A stretch of 64,000 bases of DNA, from positions 175,001-239,000 of the forward strand of contig NZ_JAJNKA010000002.1 of NCBI RefSeq assembly GCF_021533215.1. The letters run 5' to 3'. Made by a program: the position numbers and the translations under genes. The DNA comes from Portibacter lacus (GTDB taxonomy: Bacteria > Bacteroidota > Bacteroidia > Chitinophagales > Saprospiraceae). The notes beneath the pieces are model-generated. The model had not been told where the DNA came from, searched no databases, and worked only from the letters and a program-made list of their open reading frames with translations. Below, in pieces: positions 44,146 to 54,217 of this stretch. Positions within the stretch are counted from its first letter, which is position 1; every line of letters begins with the position of its first letter.

Positions 44146-47013
44146 TTAATTCCTTTTCATATCGCCCAAAATCCGCCTCATTGTGGACAACATATAATCC
44201 GCATGCTCTCTTCTAAAAAACATCGGCGGCTTAAATTTTACCACATTATGCATGGGCCCATCTGTACTCAATAAGATTCCAAATCGCTTCATTTCATTGA
44301 CCACATTACTGGCTTTTTCTGCTAATGGTTCCAGCGTTTCTGGATCAGCAAACTCCCATCCCAGAAACAATCCTCTACCCCTAACATCTGCAATAATCGA
44401 ATGTTCTTCTTGTATTTTTTTGAGCTCACCTTTTATATATTGACCTAAAACAAATGCGCGTTCTTGCAATCCTTCTTCTTCAATAATTCTAAGCACTTCT
44501 AATCCTATACTACACGAAACTGGGTTGCCGCCGAAAGTATTGAAATACTCCATTCCGTTGTGAAATGCATCTGCAATTTCTTCTGTACAAACCACCGCTG
44601 CAAGTGGATGCCCATTTCCGAAAGGCTTCCCAATAGTAACAATATCAGGTACAATATCCTCTGCCTCGAACGCCCACATATGACTCCCCACTCTTCCCAA
44701 TCCTGTCTGAACTTCATCGGCGATCATTACCATTCCCTCATCCCGAAAATCTTTATAATAGGTCTGAAAAAATCCTTCTGGCATAACTACTTGACCACCG
44801 CAACTCAAAATACTTTCATGGATAAAGGCCGCTGGAGTTTCTCTGGATTGATCCAAAATAAAACGCTCTATATTTTGACTACGAACTGGATCTGGCATCG
44901 GAATTAACTGAACGAAATCTTTCTGCCCCTGCCCTCCTTTCGCATTAAACTTATAAGAGCTAATATCCACGCATAAATTAGTATTTCCATGATAACCATG
45001 CTCCATCGCCACAATACCATTCCTTCCAGTGTATGTTCGAGCCATTCTAATAGCTAACTCATTAGCTTCTGAACCTGAGTTAACAAAATGACAAACATTC
45101 AGCTTTCCCGGCAGTGATTCTATTAATTTCGATGCTAGCTTAACAATGTTTTCATGCAGATATCGAGTATTCGTATTCAATAATTGCATCTGCTTCATTG
45201 CTGCCTGAACCACCCTAATATTCTGATGACCTACATGCGGAACATTGTTCACGCAATCTAGATACTTACGTCCATTTTCATCATACAAATACTGGCCAGC
45301 AGCTCTCACGATATGGAGTGGTTGCTCGTATGACAAGGAATACGACCTACCTAATTTTTGCTTCCTTAATTTCTCAATTTCCTGCGATTGTAGTCCTCTA
45401 GCTTCTGGTAACTTCAGGCCCAAATAAGGTCTCGGATCTGGACAAATATGCGTATATAATTCCCGCTCATGAACATGACAGACACCTGGGAAATCACCCT
45501 CATAATTAAGCATATCCAGTATGATCTGAAAGTGCAAGTGCGGTGCCCAATTTCCATTTTCAGCTGGTGTCCCAAACCAAGCAATTAATGATCCAGCTTT
45601 CACCTTTTGCCCTACACTAAGATGCTGAAGCGAAGCTGCAGAAAGATGTCCATATAGTGTAAAAAAGCAGTCGTGCTTTATGATGATCGTATGACCATAA
45701 TTCTTATCGCCTTCATTATAATTCATGGAATAAATCTCCCCATCAGCGAATGCATAAACCTCAGTCCCTTCTTCTTGAAAAAAATCTAGTCCAATGTGAA
45801 CCGTCCTCCATCTCCGCCCTTCATTACCTATTTCCACAAAATCCTCAGAACTGTACAATGGCCTTATTTCGTTATAGGAACCGATAGCGAAACTTTTCTG
45901 TTTTGTCTCAAGAATATCCTTGATTTGACGCCAGTGTCTCTGCGGATTGTTATAGTCATATTCATGACCTAATTCAAGACTTCCTACTCCCAGATCCAGC
46001 GTGTAGTAATCATCTAACTCTAAAGGGACAACTCGAGAAATCTCATGACTCTCCGCCCATTTCTCGAAAGTCTGCTTCTTATCGGATAAGGAGATGTTAC
46101 AAGCTGCCTTAAACTTATAAGTTGCGAAAGCTTCCGAGGTCTCGGAAAGTTTATTTAACAACTTAAGAGCCGGGTCTCTGCTAATCTGCAGGTAATCATT
46201 ATCTGGTCTTTGGATTATGTTTTGCTGTGAAGTCACCAAACTAACGCTAAGTCTCATCGCGATAAGCACATATAAAACTTCTATTTCTTCTGACTTAAGC
46301 GATTGAATTTCAGTAAAACCACTCAAAACATGAACCGCTGCGTCTAATGGATCTTCAAAACCCATCATCGCATAGGAAAGCAAAATGGCCACCTCGTTAA
46401 TTCTCTGGCTATAGCACATATCTCCATAATCAATAAAGCCAGTTACCTTTCCTTCATCTACTAATATGTTATAGTCATTCAGGTCATTGTGTATCGTGGA
46501 TTTAGGTAGGTCAATGTATATTTCTTGCACATCTTCAAATCTGTGTATAAAGTGTGTAATTTTTTCACTCAATCCATCATCAAGTATATCGAGATGGGGC
46601 TTAATCCACAGCGATTGAGCCAAGTCCCAGTTGAAATTCTCCCTTCTTGTAGAAAGATGATCGAAATCCTCTATTTTATTAAAATGCTTCGCCGCTTGAA
46701 TTCCTAAATCTCGCAGGAGTGCTGGAGTTTTAGGATAGGTATCTCCCCATGGTTTTCCAGAAGTCCACTCTATTAATCGAGCAGTGAAATCTTTAGTCTC
46801 ATGTAATTCCACCTTCATCTTCATAAACTGAAGCACCTCAACCTGCATTTCGACTTCCGCCGTCAATCCTCCATCAGAAATTTTCAACAAATAGGTATCG
46901 CCACCATCTGTTTTCACATGGTAATTAAGATCTTCGAAACCAGCAAGTTTATTAACTTCGGCATGGAGATTCCAAGTTTTATATAAAAAATCTTTTACTT
47001 CTTGAATTGACAT
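44146..47013 (-). CDS. Trifunctional fusion: APH-type kinase, M23 peptidase-like and class III aminotransferase
   Basis: 955 residues in three parts. Residues about 1-300 are an aminoglycoside-phosphotransferase/choline-kinase-like domain with the catalytic loop [11 protein letters not shown] and the metal Asp in GFIDYGDM. Residues about 400-515 are an M23 (LytM-like) module with YGHLSAA and HLHFQI. Residues about 560-955 are a class III PLP aminotransferase resembling ethanolamine-phosphate phospho-lyase and alanine-glyoxylate enzymes, with Lys796 in [12 protein letters not shown] plausible pathway phosphorylates an amino alcohol and then eliminates or transaminates it. It starts 14 nt after the M29 gene. 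Confidence 0.87.
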   Translation of the reverse strand: MSIQEVKDFLYKTWNLHAEVNKLAGFEDLNYHVKTDGGDTYLLKISDGGLTAEVEMQVEVLQFMKMKVELHETKDFTARLIEWTSGKPWGDTYPKTPALLRDLGIQAAKHFNKIEDFDHLSTRRENFNWDLAQSLWIKPHLDILDDGLSEKITHFIHRFEDVQEIYIDLPKSTIHNDLNDYNILVDEGKVTGFIDYGDMCYSQRINEVAILLSYAMMGFEDPLDAAVHVLSGFTEIQSLKSEEIEVLYVLIAMRLSVSLVTSQQNIIQRPDNDYLQISRDPALKLLNKLSETSEAFATYKFKAACNISLSDKKQTFEKWAESHEISRVVPLELDDYYTLDLGVGSLELGHEYDYNNPQRHWRQIKDILETKQKSFAIGSYNEIRPLYSSEDFVEIGNEGRRWRTVHIGLDFFQEEGTEVYAFADGEIYSMNYNEGDKNYGHTIIIKHDCFFTLYGHLSAASLQHLSVGQKVKAGSLIAWFGTPAENGNWAPHLHFQIILDMLNYEGDFPGVCHVHERELYTHICPDPRPYLGLKLPEARGLQSQEIEKLRKQKLGRSYSLSYEQPLHIVRAAGQYLYDENGRKYLDCVNNVPHVGHQNIRVVQAAMKQMQLLNTNTRYLHENIVKLASKLIESLPGKLNVCHFVNSGSEANELAIRMARTYTGRNGIVAMEHGYHGNTNLCVDISSYKFNAKGGQGQKDFVQLIPMPDPVRSQNIERFILDQSRETPAAFIHESILSCGGQVVMPEGFFQTYYKDFRDEGMVMIADEVQTGLGRVGSHMWAFEAEDIVPDIVTIGKPFGNGHPLAAVVCTEEIADAFHNGMEYFNTFGGNPVSCSIGLEVLRIIEEEGLQERAFVLGQYIKGELKKIQEEHSIIADVRGRGLFLGWEFADPETLEPLAEKASNVVNEMKRFGILLSTDGPMHNVVKFKPPMFFRREHADYMLSTMRRILGDMKRN

Positions 47014-47027
47014 AAAAACTCTTTCTT

Positions 47028-48119
47028 CTAGATTTCTAAAAACTGTCCATTCTCATATATCAATTCTCCGTCTGCATATATCTTCCCTCCGTCTCTCATA
47101 TCTGAAATCATATCCCAGTGAATCGAGGATTCATTCTTTCCTCCACATTGACCATAGGACTGACCGACTGCCATATGGACCGAACCACCTATTTTCTCAT
47201 CGAAAAGTATATTCTTAGTCGCTTGCTGTATGCTGTAATTTGTTCCTATCGCAACTTCACCGAAGAACCGAGCACCTGGAGTCGAAAATACTTGATCTAA
47301 CAAATCACCTCCACGCTCTGCAGACCATTCCACTACTTCCCCATCTTTCACTTTTAGTTTAATTCCACTTGCCTCCTGTCCCATATATATGGAGGGATAA
47401 TCGAAGACAATCTCACCATTCACTGAGTCCTCTACTGGCGCAGAAAACACCTCACCAGACGGCATGTTATTCATTCCGTCAGAATTAATCCAAGTACGCC
47501 CTTCCACTGAAAACGATATATCTGAATGCTTATTCACATATCGGATTATAGATTTTTGATTCAGAAAGTCAACGATCTTTTGTTGGGATTTTCGGACTTC
47601 TAACCAAGCCGCAACAGGATCTTCTTCATATAACTTACACGCTCCGAACACAAATTCTTCATATTCTTCCAATGACAATTCCGCTTCTTGGGCATTGGCT
47701 TGTGTGGGATACTGGCATAAAGATCGTTTTAACGAACCATCAGCTAATCTTTTAAAATAAATCTGATTCAGTTCTTTGGTTGCATTCGATCGTTTCGTCC
47801 TTTTTTCTTTGTCAATGTTTTTCCCGGATTTCAAGTTGAAAGGTGCCCGAACATACAAATAAGCGTCGCAAGTTTCCATTGCCATTTTATCTATAGGATT
47901 CAAGAAGGCAAGTTGATCATCGTCCGCATAATCCATAAAGATTTTGCCTTCTTCTCTAAAGGAAAGGTCTTTAATGACGTTTGCTCCGATTTTCGTTGCT
48001 TCCCGATATATTTCTCTGATCAGTGGTTCTGCTAATGTGGTAGATTTTATATACAGTAATTCGCCCTTCTTAAGATCTAATGAATAGTGAACAAGAAGTT
48101 TTGCGTATTTTTTGAGCAT
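47028..48119 (-). CDS. M29 family aminopeptidase
   Basis: 363 residues, the normal length for thermophilic-type M29 aminopeptidases (AmpS/PepS). Visible family segments are NSDGMNNMPSGEVFSAPVEDSVNG, cited here as MPSGEVFSAPVEDSVNG, GARFFGEVAIGTN, and NESSIHWDMISDM near the C-terminus, which contribute the metal ligands Glu, His and Asp. It releases N-terminal amino acids in the cytoplasm. First gene of an operon with the kinase/M23/aminotransferase fusion. A -7-like TATATTTG at 48141-48134 lies 14 nt upstream, so the leader would be very short. Confidence 0.92.
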   Translation of the reverse strand: MLKKYAKLLVHYSLDLKKGELLYIKSTTLAEPLIREIYREATKIGANVIKDLSFREEGKIFMDYADDDQLAFLNPIDKMAMETCDAYLYVRAPFNLKSGKNIDKEKRTKRSNATKELNQIYFKRLADGSLKRSLCQYPTQANAQEAELSLEEYEEFVFGACKLYEEDPVAAWLEVRKSQQKIVDFLNQKSIIRYVNKHSDISFSVEGRTWINSDGMNNMPSGEVFSAPVEDSVNGEIVFDYPSIYMGQEASGIKLKVKDGEVVEWSAERGGDLLDQVFSTPGARFFGEVAIGTNYSIQQATKNILFDEKIGGSVHMAVGQSYGQCGGKNESSIHWDMISDMRDGGKIYADGELIYENGQFLEI

Positions 48120-48418
48120 AGTTGTTTTGTTATCAAATATAAATTTCTTTTAGGAGAATGTCTATGATGATTAATTGCTGAAAATTGCTTCGAAGGTTAA
48201 ATCTACCTGCAAGAACTATGAAAGCTAATTACTGCTATAGCGAAAAAATAGTTAAAAAATCTTGATCACTGAAAAGTTATCCTGTCTAGAAAAGTCCATT
48301 CAATATACTTAACGCAAATAATTCTGTTACTTCTCTCTTAATGAAAAAAACAGCTAGAACCCATATGTTTAAGAGCAATTTTCTCTATTTTTAGAGAGAA
48401 ACAAGCAAATAACCAATC
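48120..48418. other. Divergent intergenic region
   Basis: 299 nt between the M29 gene and the class V aminotransferase gene, which point apart. It must hold both promoters. Only TATATTTG (48141-48134, minus) resembles a -7 box. No ORF or RNA seen. Confidence 0.45.
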
Positions 48419-49693
48419 ATGAGTAACCGTAGAGATTTTCTAAAAAGCACAACAAAAGCCGCATTCGTCATTCCGTTTGTGAATTTAGAAACAAATAAGT
48501 ACGATCTCGCCAAACTCTCCACTGCCGTTTTGGATGGTGACGATTACTGGAAATTAGTTCGAAAACAGTTTCCGCTCAAGGATGGACAGACTTACTTCAA
48601 CAACGGCACGATGGGCCCAACTTCCAGCTATGCACTGGATAAGATGGTTCATCACATGATGCATTACGCTCGAGAGGCAGCAACGGTAGATTATAAAAAT
48701 GGCTCAGGTCCTGAATTATTGAGTGGCTATTTCCCGTATATCGAACTACGAGAAAAACTTGGTGCGATCGTGAACTGTGACTACAAAGAGATATCATTAA
48801 CCCAAAACGCAACGCATGGAATGAATTTCGTTGGTAATGGTTTGAATCTGAAGGAAGGAGACGAATTGATCAATACGAATCAAGAACACGGTGGTGGTTA
48901 TGGCGCTTGGCAATTACTGGCGAAAAGGAAGGGTTGTATCTATAAGCAAGCCATCATGCCGGAGCCTGCAAACGACCCACAAGAAATTGTTGATGCTATT
49001 TTTAAGGAAGTTACTGAGAAAACAAAGGTAATTGCAGTGCCTCACATCATATCAGTTTATGGAACAGTAATGCCTGTTAAGGAAATTTGTGCCGAAGCTC
49101 GAAAGCGTGGAATATTCACCATTTTAGATGGTGCTCAATGTGTAGGACATGTAAAAGTGGATGTTAAGGATATCGGATGTGATGCTTATTACTCAAGTCT
49201 ACATAAGTGGTTGTTGGCTCCTGCTGGCAGTGGTTTGCTGTATATAAATAAAGAGGTAGTGGGTGAAATCTGGACAACTTTAGCAAGTTACAATTGGGAC
49301 AATGAAGAAGACCACGGATTTCGTTTGATGCAAGGCGGAACAGGGAATCCTGCGCAGATGGTTGGCTATGAAGCAGCCGTTGATTTTTTTAATGCTATCG
49401 GGGAGGAAAAGTGGTTGAGCCGGATTCATGAACTGGGTGCATATCTTCGCGAAGGTTTAAAGTCCATGAACCATGTGACCATTCATTCTTCAGTGAATGA
49501 AGAGATGGCCGCTGGAATCACGACTTATTCTGTGGAGGGTCTGACCGGGCCTGAACTTCAGAAAACGATGTGGGAAGAGAAACGATTGCAACCTCGATCT
49601 GTAGGGCAAGAATATTTGAGGCATTCGACGCATATTTACAATTCGAAAGAGGAAATTGATAAGGCATTAAAAGTTATTTCAGGATTAAGCTAA
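48419..49693 (+). CDS. Class V PLP-dependent aminotransferase with a Tat-like signal
   Basis: 424 residues. The start MSNRRDFLKSTTKAAFVIPF contains the twin-arginine pattern RRDFLK, so it is probably exported folded with its cofactor. The domain resembles isopenicillin-N-epimerase/cysteine-desulfurase-like enzymes: DGAQCVGH (Asp237, Gln240) and the PLP lysine Lys263 in SSLHKWLLAP. It lacks an obvious desulfurase Cys loop, so epimerase- or lyase-like action on an amino acid is likelier than sulfur transfer. Monocistronic, divergent from the M29 operon, suggesting a shared amino-acid or peptide theme. Confidence 0.85.
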   Translation: MSNRRDFLKSTTKAAFVIPFVNLETNKYDLAKLSTAVLDGDDYWKLVRKQFPLKDGQTYFNNGTMGPTSSYALDKMVHHMMHYAREAATVDYKNGSGPELLSGYFPYIELREKLGAIVNCDYKEISLTQNATHGMNFVGNGLNLKEGDELINTNQEHGGGYGAWQLLAKRKGCIYKQAIMPEPANDPQEIVDAIFKEVTEKTKVIAVPHIISVYGTVMPVKEICAEARKRGIFTILDGAQCVGHVKVDVKDIGCDAYYSSLHKWLLAPAGSGLLYINKEVVGEIWTTLASYNWDNEEDHGFRLMQGGTGNPAQMVGYEAAVDFFNAIGEEKWLSRIHELGAYLREGLKSMNHVTIHSSVNEEMAAGITTYSVEGLTGPELQKTMWEEKRLQPRSVGQEYLRHSTHIYNSKEEIDKALKVISGLS

Positions 49694-49857
49694 GGTCTTT
49701 TGTTGAAGCTGACCACTATCCTAATTCCCTTAATATCTTCTATAGGTATACCTACATTTTTCACATTTTACGCCTTAAAAGCATAGTTCCTCATACTCTG
49801 CATGTAGATATTTTATCGCTCATTGCTTATATTGTAATTGTACGCAATCAAAGTCTC

Positions 49858-51744
49858 ATGAAACCAATATTATCATTCCTACTTTTTAACCTTTTCTCTA
49901 TCAGTCTAATAGCTCAAAGCGATGTGCTTTTTGATGAAATTAGATTAACAGAAACAATAGCAGAATTTGGATTAACAGGGAAAGGTGCGATTGTTGCCAT
50001 TTTCGATCGAGGAATAGATTATCGGCATTCAGATTTTATAAATGAGGATGGCACGACAAGAATATTAGCCATCTATGATTTATCTGATAACTCTGGCGCC
50101 CAAGCTGCTAATAATCCATATGGAAAAGGTACAATCTACGATGAAGCACAGATTAATGCAGCTTTGACTTCTGGGAATAAGTTAGCTACTCGCGATGCTT
50201 CAGGACACGGAACCGTAACTGCGGGCGTCGCGGCTGGAAATGGAAGGGCTAGTGATGGAAGCATCATCGGTGTCGCACCAGAGGCTAAAATTGTGGTTGT
50301 GAAAATAACTAGTGAGGGCGCTCCAGCTCATGATGACCAACCCGCCGAAACTGGTTTTTATGCATCAGAATCTCTAATCGATGGAATAAACTTTGTGAAA
50401 AACATTGGCACTGAAAAAGGATTACCTGTTGCCATGATTGCTAATTTTGGGTCTAGTGGAGGTCCTATGGACGGAACGAGTGCTCTTTCCTTATCCCTTG
50501 ATGACGAATTCACTGAAAATGATCCTGGCGTTGCTTTTATTTGCGGGTCGAGTGATGATGGCGGCTTGGATAATCATGCCCAATTAGATGTATCATCTAA
50601 TTCTACTTATGACTTAATCATCAAAAAGAATGAAGCTCCTGTAAGAGTAGATTTGTGGTATGATAGTCAAGACCAAATCTCTTTTTCTATTAAAACACCC
50701 ACAAGCAGCGTGGAGCTAGCAAGCGTCACAAATACATCTGATGCTTTCAATGCAAATTCTGAAGGCATCACAGCTTATCATAGAGGTTCCGATGTTGATT
50801 TTTATAATGCTCAGAATAATAAAAACGAGCTTTTAGTAGATTTTAATGGTGCTGCTGCAGATATTACCATATCGATAGAGACATCAGCAATTACTAATGG
50901 AAGAATAGATGCTTCTCTAAATCCTTCCTATATATTTATAAACGCTCCTTCCATTTTCAAAACCTATGTCAAAGAAGGCTATACGGTATGGGACTTAGCG
51001 GCTGCAAAAAATAACATTTGCCCAAACTCTTATATTATCAGCAACGAATGGAAAGCAACCAATGGTGGAACTTATTCTTACCCCGGACATGAGAATGGAA
51101 TTGGAAGTTTGTGGACAGGAAGTGGGATCGGTCCAACATATGATGGCAGAATAGGTATCGATATCTCCGTTCCAGGAAATATCAATTTTGGTGCATATGG
51201 GCCAGACTCTTATTTTGGTTCGCTTGATTTTAATATTGTACAAGACGGCGAGCATCCTTATGGAGTAATTGCAGCCGTAAGTGGTGCAAATCCTGTAATG
51301 GCAGGAGTAGTTGCATTAATGCTTGAAGCTGACCCTACACTTTCCGCGCCTGAGATAAAGCGAATTCTTCAAAAAACAGCTCGAGCAGATTCATTTACTG
51401 GAGAAGTACCTAATGTTTCTTGGGGCTATGGGAAGTTAGATGTTTATGCAGCGATAAATGAAATATATAATCCAACTTCAGTGAGTATTAGTGAAATTGA
51501 CAATTCCATAAAACTCCAACCCAATCCTGTCATTAACGAGCTTAATCTCATCTTACCAGGAAATTATAGTGGCGAAACTGATATCCAGATTTATAACACG
51601 ACAGGTGAATTGGTCCTGGTGCAAACTGAACAACAAAACCAATCATCTTTTTCAATCAATGTGAATCCGCTACCACCTGGGATTTATTTTCTGAAAGCGA
51701 GGCAGCAGGATAATTATTTTAGTTCTAAATTTATTAAAATTTAA
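49858..51744 (+). CDS. Secreted S8 subtilisin-like protease with T9SS sorting domain
   Basis: 628 residues. Signal peptide about 1-20 (LIAQ). Subtilase triad: Asp50 in AIFDRGIDY, His117 in SGHGTVTAG and Ser475 in VSGANPVMAG, with Asn196 as oxyanion residue. The serine motif departs from the usual GTSMAxP. About 240 residues lie between Asn196 and the serine segment, long for the family and containing a beta-sandwich-like insertion. The last 80 residues are a type A T9SS sorting domain (LQPNPVINELNLILPG to SSKFIKI), so it should be secreted and attached to the cell surface. Confidence 0.9.
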   Translation: MKPILSFLLFNLFSISLIAQSDVLFDEIRLTETIAEFGLTGKGAIVAIFDRGIDYRHSDFINEDGTTRILAIYDLSDNSGAQAANNPYGKGTIYDEAQINAALTSGNKLATRDASGHGTVTAGVAAGNGRASDGSIIGVAPEAKIVVVKITSEGAPAHDDQPAETGFYASESLIDGINFVKNIGTEKGLPVAMIANFGSSGGPMDGTSALSLSLDDEFTENDPGVAFICGSSDDGGLDNHAQLDVSSNSTYDLIIKKNEAPVRVDLWYDSQDQISFSIKTPTSSVELASVTNTSDAFNANSEGITAYHRGSDVDFYNAQNNKNELLVDFNGAAADITISIETSAITNGRIDASLNPSYIFINAPSIFKTYVKEGYTVWDLAAAKNNICPNSYIISNEWKATNGGTYSYPGHENGIGSLWTGSGIGPTYDGRIGIDISVPGNINFGAYGPDSYFGSLDFNIVQDGEHPYGVIAAVSGANPVMAGVVALMLEADPTLSAPEIKRILQKTARADSFTGEVPNVSWGYGKLDVYAAINEIYNPTSVSISEIDNSIKLQPNPVINELNLILPGNYSGETDIQIYNTTGELVLVQTEQQNQSSFSINVNPLPPGIYFLKARQQDNYFSSKFIKI

Positions 51745-51758
51745 GCCCTCTACTTCGC

Positions 51759-52280
51759 TTAGCATTTGGTATCCGCAACGTAGACTAAGTCAAAAATTGG
51801 CATACCAAAATCATAAAGACCTATACGTCCTGCGTCACCATTCTCCAACCATCTTTTCTGTGAACCATGTGGCCTTCCTTCATCATAATATTCTTCTATA
51901 TACGTGTCACCGTTTCTGTAATACATGATATGCCGTCCATGAGCTCTTCCATCTTTGAAGTTGAATTCCCTAGAAATAGAACCATCAGGAAAGTAGTAGG
52001 TCAATTTCGTAGCATAGCCATCCTGAATATGCGCAACCATGTATTCCGCTAGTTCACCTTTCGCTCCTATAGAAGCATACTTCGCGCACCCTGAAAAAGG
52101 CTCACTATCTTTAAAGTATTTATTTCCAAAGCCTCTTTTCTGAATAACCATATTTCGCAACTCATTGTAATCTTGTTCGCAGTTTTCAAATTCTTGATTA
52201 TAAACTGGTGCATTGATATCCTGAGCAACAGAAATAGACAGACTAGTAACAACTAATATTAGCATTAATAATTTCTTCAT
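51759..52280 (-). CDS. Exported MORN-like (YwqK-type) repeat protein
   Basis: 173 residues with a signal peptide (about 1-19, SVAQ). The C-terminal part has MORN-like/YwqK-type repeats (YFPDGSISREFNFKDGRAHG, YYRNGDTYIEEYYDEGRPHG, WLENGDAGRIGLYDFG). These short beta-hairpin repeats bind lipids or proteins in other systems; in Bacteroidota they occur in many small exported proteins of unknown job. YwqK homologues are sometimes called antitoxins, but there is no toxin partner here and a signal peptide argues against it. Convergent with the protease gene, 14 nt away. Confidence 0.78.
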   Translation of the reverse strand: MKKLLMLILVVTSLSISVAQDINAPVYNQEFENCEQDYNELRNMVIQKRGFGNKYFKDSEPFSGCAKYASIGAKGELAEYMVAHIQDGYATKLTYYFPDGSISREFNFKDGRAHGRHIMYYRNGDTYIEEYYDEGRPHGSQKRWLENGDAGRIGLYDFGMPIFDLVYVADTKC

Positions 52281-52598
52281 CGAGTTCTATTTTTTTCATA
52301 AAGATATCTAAAGAAATAATGCAAAACCCTTTATTTTAAGGATAATCACACTTATTTACAATTGTTTGAAGAATATTCATTTGCTTAATAGTAGCAAATA
52401 TTCACCTAAAAACCAAAACGCTAGAAAGGTTGAGAATTATGTATCGAAAGCATGTTCTAAGGAAAGAAAGTTATACCTATTTAAAACAAAAATTACATCT
52501 ATTGGTAAATAGAAATCGAGGTAATCAAATAAAATATTTAATCACCTCGATATATAAAGAGCATGACAACTCCATGTTAAACAAAATTAAAATGAATA
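52281..52598. other. Intergenic region with a gene-end hairpin
   Basis: 318 nt between two minus-strand genes. It contains a strong hairpin (52515-52551, listed separately). A plus-strand 69-codon ORF at 52430 runs into the neighbouring gene and shows no family resemblance; I reject it as coding. Confidence 0.5.
52515..52551 (-). terminator. Hairpin after the T9SS gene at 52599
   Basis: ATCGAGGTAAT and ATCACCTCGAT arms (11 bp, one mismatch) lie about 50 nt past the stop. The T-run that follows on the minus strand is broken (TTTCTATTT), so it is a moderate terminator candidate. Confidence 0.6.
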
Positions 52599-53954
52599 TT
52601 AATCCACCTTATTCTTTATCAATTTTTGGGTATGAATGATTTCATTATTATGGGTAACATTTATAAAGTAGCCCCCTGAATTAATATTAGTTAAGTCTAT
52701 TGTATTTACCTTATTGTCAAGTCTGCCTTGCATAATAAGTTTCCCAGTTAAATCATATAGGTTAAAGGAGGATGCTTCTTGAACAAACTTAGGTAAAGAA
52801 ATAACTACCCTTTCCGTTACAGGATTCGGATAAACTTCTACATTGACTCTGTCATAATCCACTTTAATCACCTCCGAATAAGCAAGTGTTCCATCATAGT
52901 CCACTTGTTTCAATCTATAAAAAGTTGATCCAATAAAAGGAGATCTATCAACAGTCGAATAACTAAGTACAGCATTTGAATTTCCATTTCCTAGAATTTT
53001 AGAAAAGCTCGTCCATTCTTTAGTATCACTTGATTTCTCAACCATGAAATAATCGTTGTTTATTTCCATCGCTGTCTGCCACTTAAGACTAACAGAGCGT
53101 TCTGAACTTTTCTCACCAGTGAAACTTAACAGTTTAACCGGTACTGCAGGCGCAGCTTCTACGGTTACTGGTTCAGAGAAAAAGAATCGTACTCTTTCTG
53201 GTGCTCTTAAAACCCCTTTCCCTTTAGGCGCAACATCTTTTTTCCACAGTTCTACTAAAACAGTGTATGCACTATCTTGTCCTAATTCAGCTGATCCTCT
53301 TGCCGAGTTCGAAATAGGCAGAGAGATATTTGCAGTTGTCATACTTGGTGCTATTGCAAAATCTTCCTGGTAATAACCGTAATGCTTATAGTTAACACCA
53401 TCATTTGCCGTATTTCTGATAAGTAATTGAACCCTGAAAAATACAATTTGGTCCGCTGTATAATCTACAGTAAAATCTAAATTGTTTCCAGCCGTAAAGG
53501 TTGCGCTGGTATTAATTACTGGATCTTCCATGACATTTAAGACTGTAGAGGAAGGAAGGATATCTATAACATTGTCATCGTCAGAAGCAATTGTACCTGT
53601 TTCATCTTTAAGTTGAAATAAAAACACATAAGATAAATCAGGATCGAAATTAGCTGGGACATTTATGTCGATGTCCACTGTTGAACCTGCTGAAGCTGGA
53701 AATGTCGGTCTTGTCCATGTTCCACCATGTCCGGCTCCCCAATTAATATCACCATTTCCATCTAGTTGGTAAATGGTTGCTTCGATGTCCATTTCTATAG
53801 ATGCAGAATATGTAACGTTAACAGTTACCGTTTCTCCAACTTCTACAGATGTGGGAGTGGGCGGTTGATTAATAGTGATTGTTCCTGTTCCTTGCCCAAG
53901 CAACATGCTTGAAAACAGCAAGATTGAAACTATCATTAGTATAAAAGGTTTCAT
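52599..53954 (-). CDS. Secreted protein with beta-sandwich repeats and T9SS sorting domain
   Basis: 451 residues. Signal peptide about 1-20 (MLLGQ). Two or more immunoglobulin-like beta domains follow (GTGTITINQPPTPTSVEVGE, then DINVPANFDPDLSYVFLF), with a fibronectin-like domain at about 275-360 (VKLLSFTGEKSSERSVSLKW). The C-terminus is a type A T9SS sorting domain (VEVYPNPVTERVVISLP to IIHTQKLI). No enzymatic motif is visible; an adhesive or polymer-binding surface protein is likely. It has no close operon partner. Confidence 0.85.
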   Translation of the reverse strand: MKPFILMIVSILLFSSMLLGQGTGTITINQPPTPTSVEVGETVTVNVTYSASIEMDIEATIYQLDGNGDINWGAGHGGTWTRPTFPASAGSTVDIDINVPANFDPDLSYVFLFQLKDETGTIASDDDNVIDILPSSTVLNVMEDPVINTSATFTAGNNLDFTVDYTADQIVFFRVQLLIRNTANDGVNYKHYGYYQEDFAIAPSMTTANISLPISNSARGSAELGQDSAYTVLVELWKKDVAPKGKGVLRAPERVRFFFSEPVTVEAAPAVPVKLLSFTGEKSSERSVSLKWQTAMEINNDYFMVEKSSDTKEWTSFSKILGNGNSNAVLSYSTVDRSPFIGSTFYRLKQVDYDGTLAYSEVIKVDYDRVNVEVYPNPVTERVVISLPKFVQEASSFNLYDLTGKLIMQGRLDNKVNTIDLTNINSGGYFINVTHNNEIIHTQKLIKNKVD

Positions 53955-54217
53955 AAAATTAGTATTTAGTTAGTAAATAAAATATTGCACATTCAATTCA
54001 AAAGAATACTATAATCAAATCATATAGAAGATTTTAATTATATATTCTACCGTTTCAACTTAATGCAACATCATATACTATACTAGAGCTCTAAACTTTC
54101 GTCTTTTACTATGAAAATTAAATTTTAACATAAAATTTCTATTATTGAGTTATAGAAACATGACTGCGAAATGAGTAAATAAAATAGTTTCCACTCAGTT
54201 TATGGAATAAGGTAATA

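Noticed and set aside
37407-48119. A polysaccharide utilisation locus
   Set aside because: A SusC-SusD pair and a LacI regulator are present, but there is no glycoside hydrolase, lyase or sulfatase, so glycan use is not supported.
51759-52280. YwqK-like repeats as an antitoxin
   Set aside because: The protein has a signal peptide and no toxin gene lies beside it; a MORN-like exported protein fits better.
52430-52639. 69-codon plus-strand ORF in an intergenic gap
   Set aside because: It spans the terminator hairpin of the neighbouring gene and runs into its coding region; no family resemblance.
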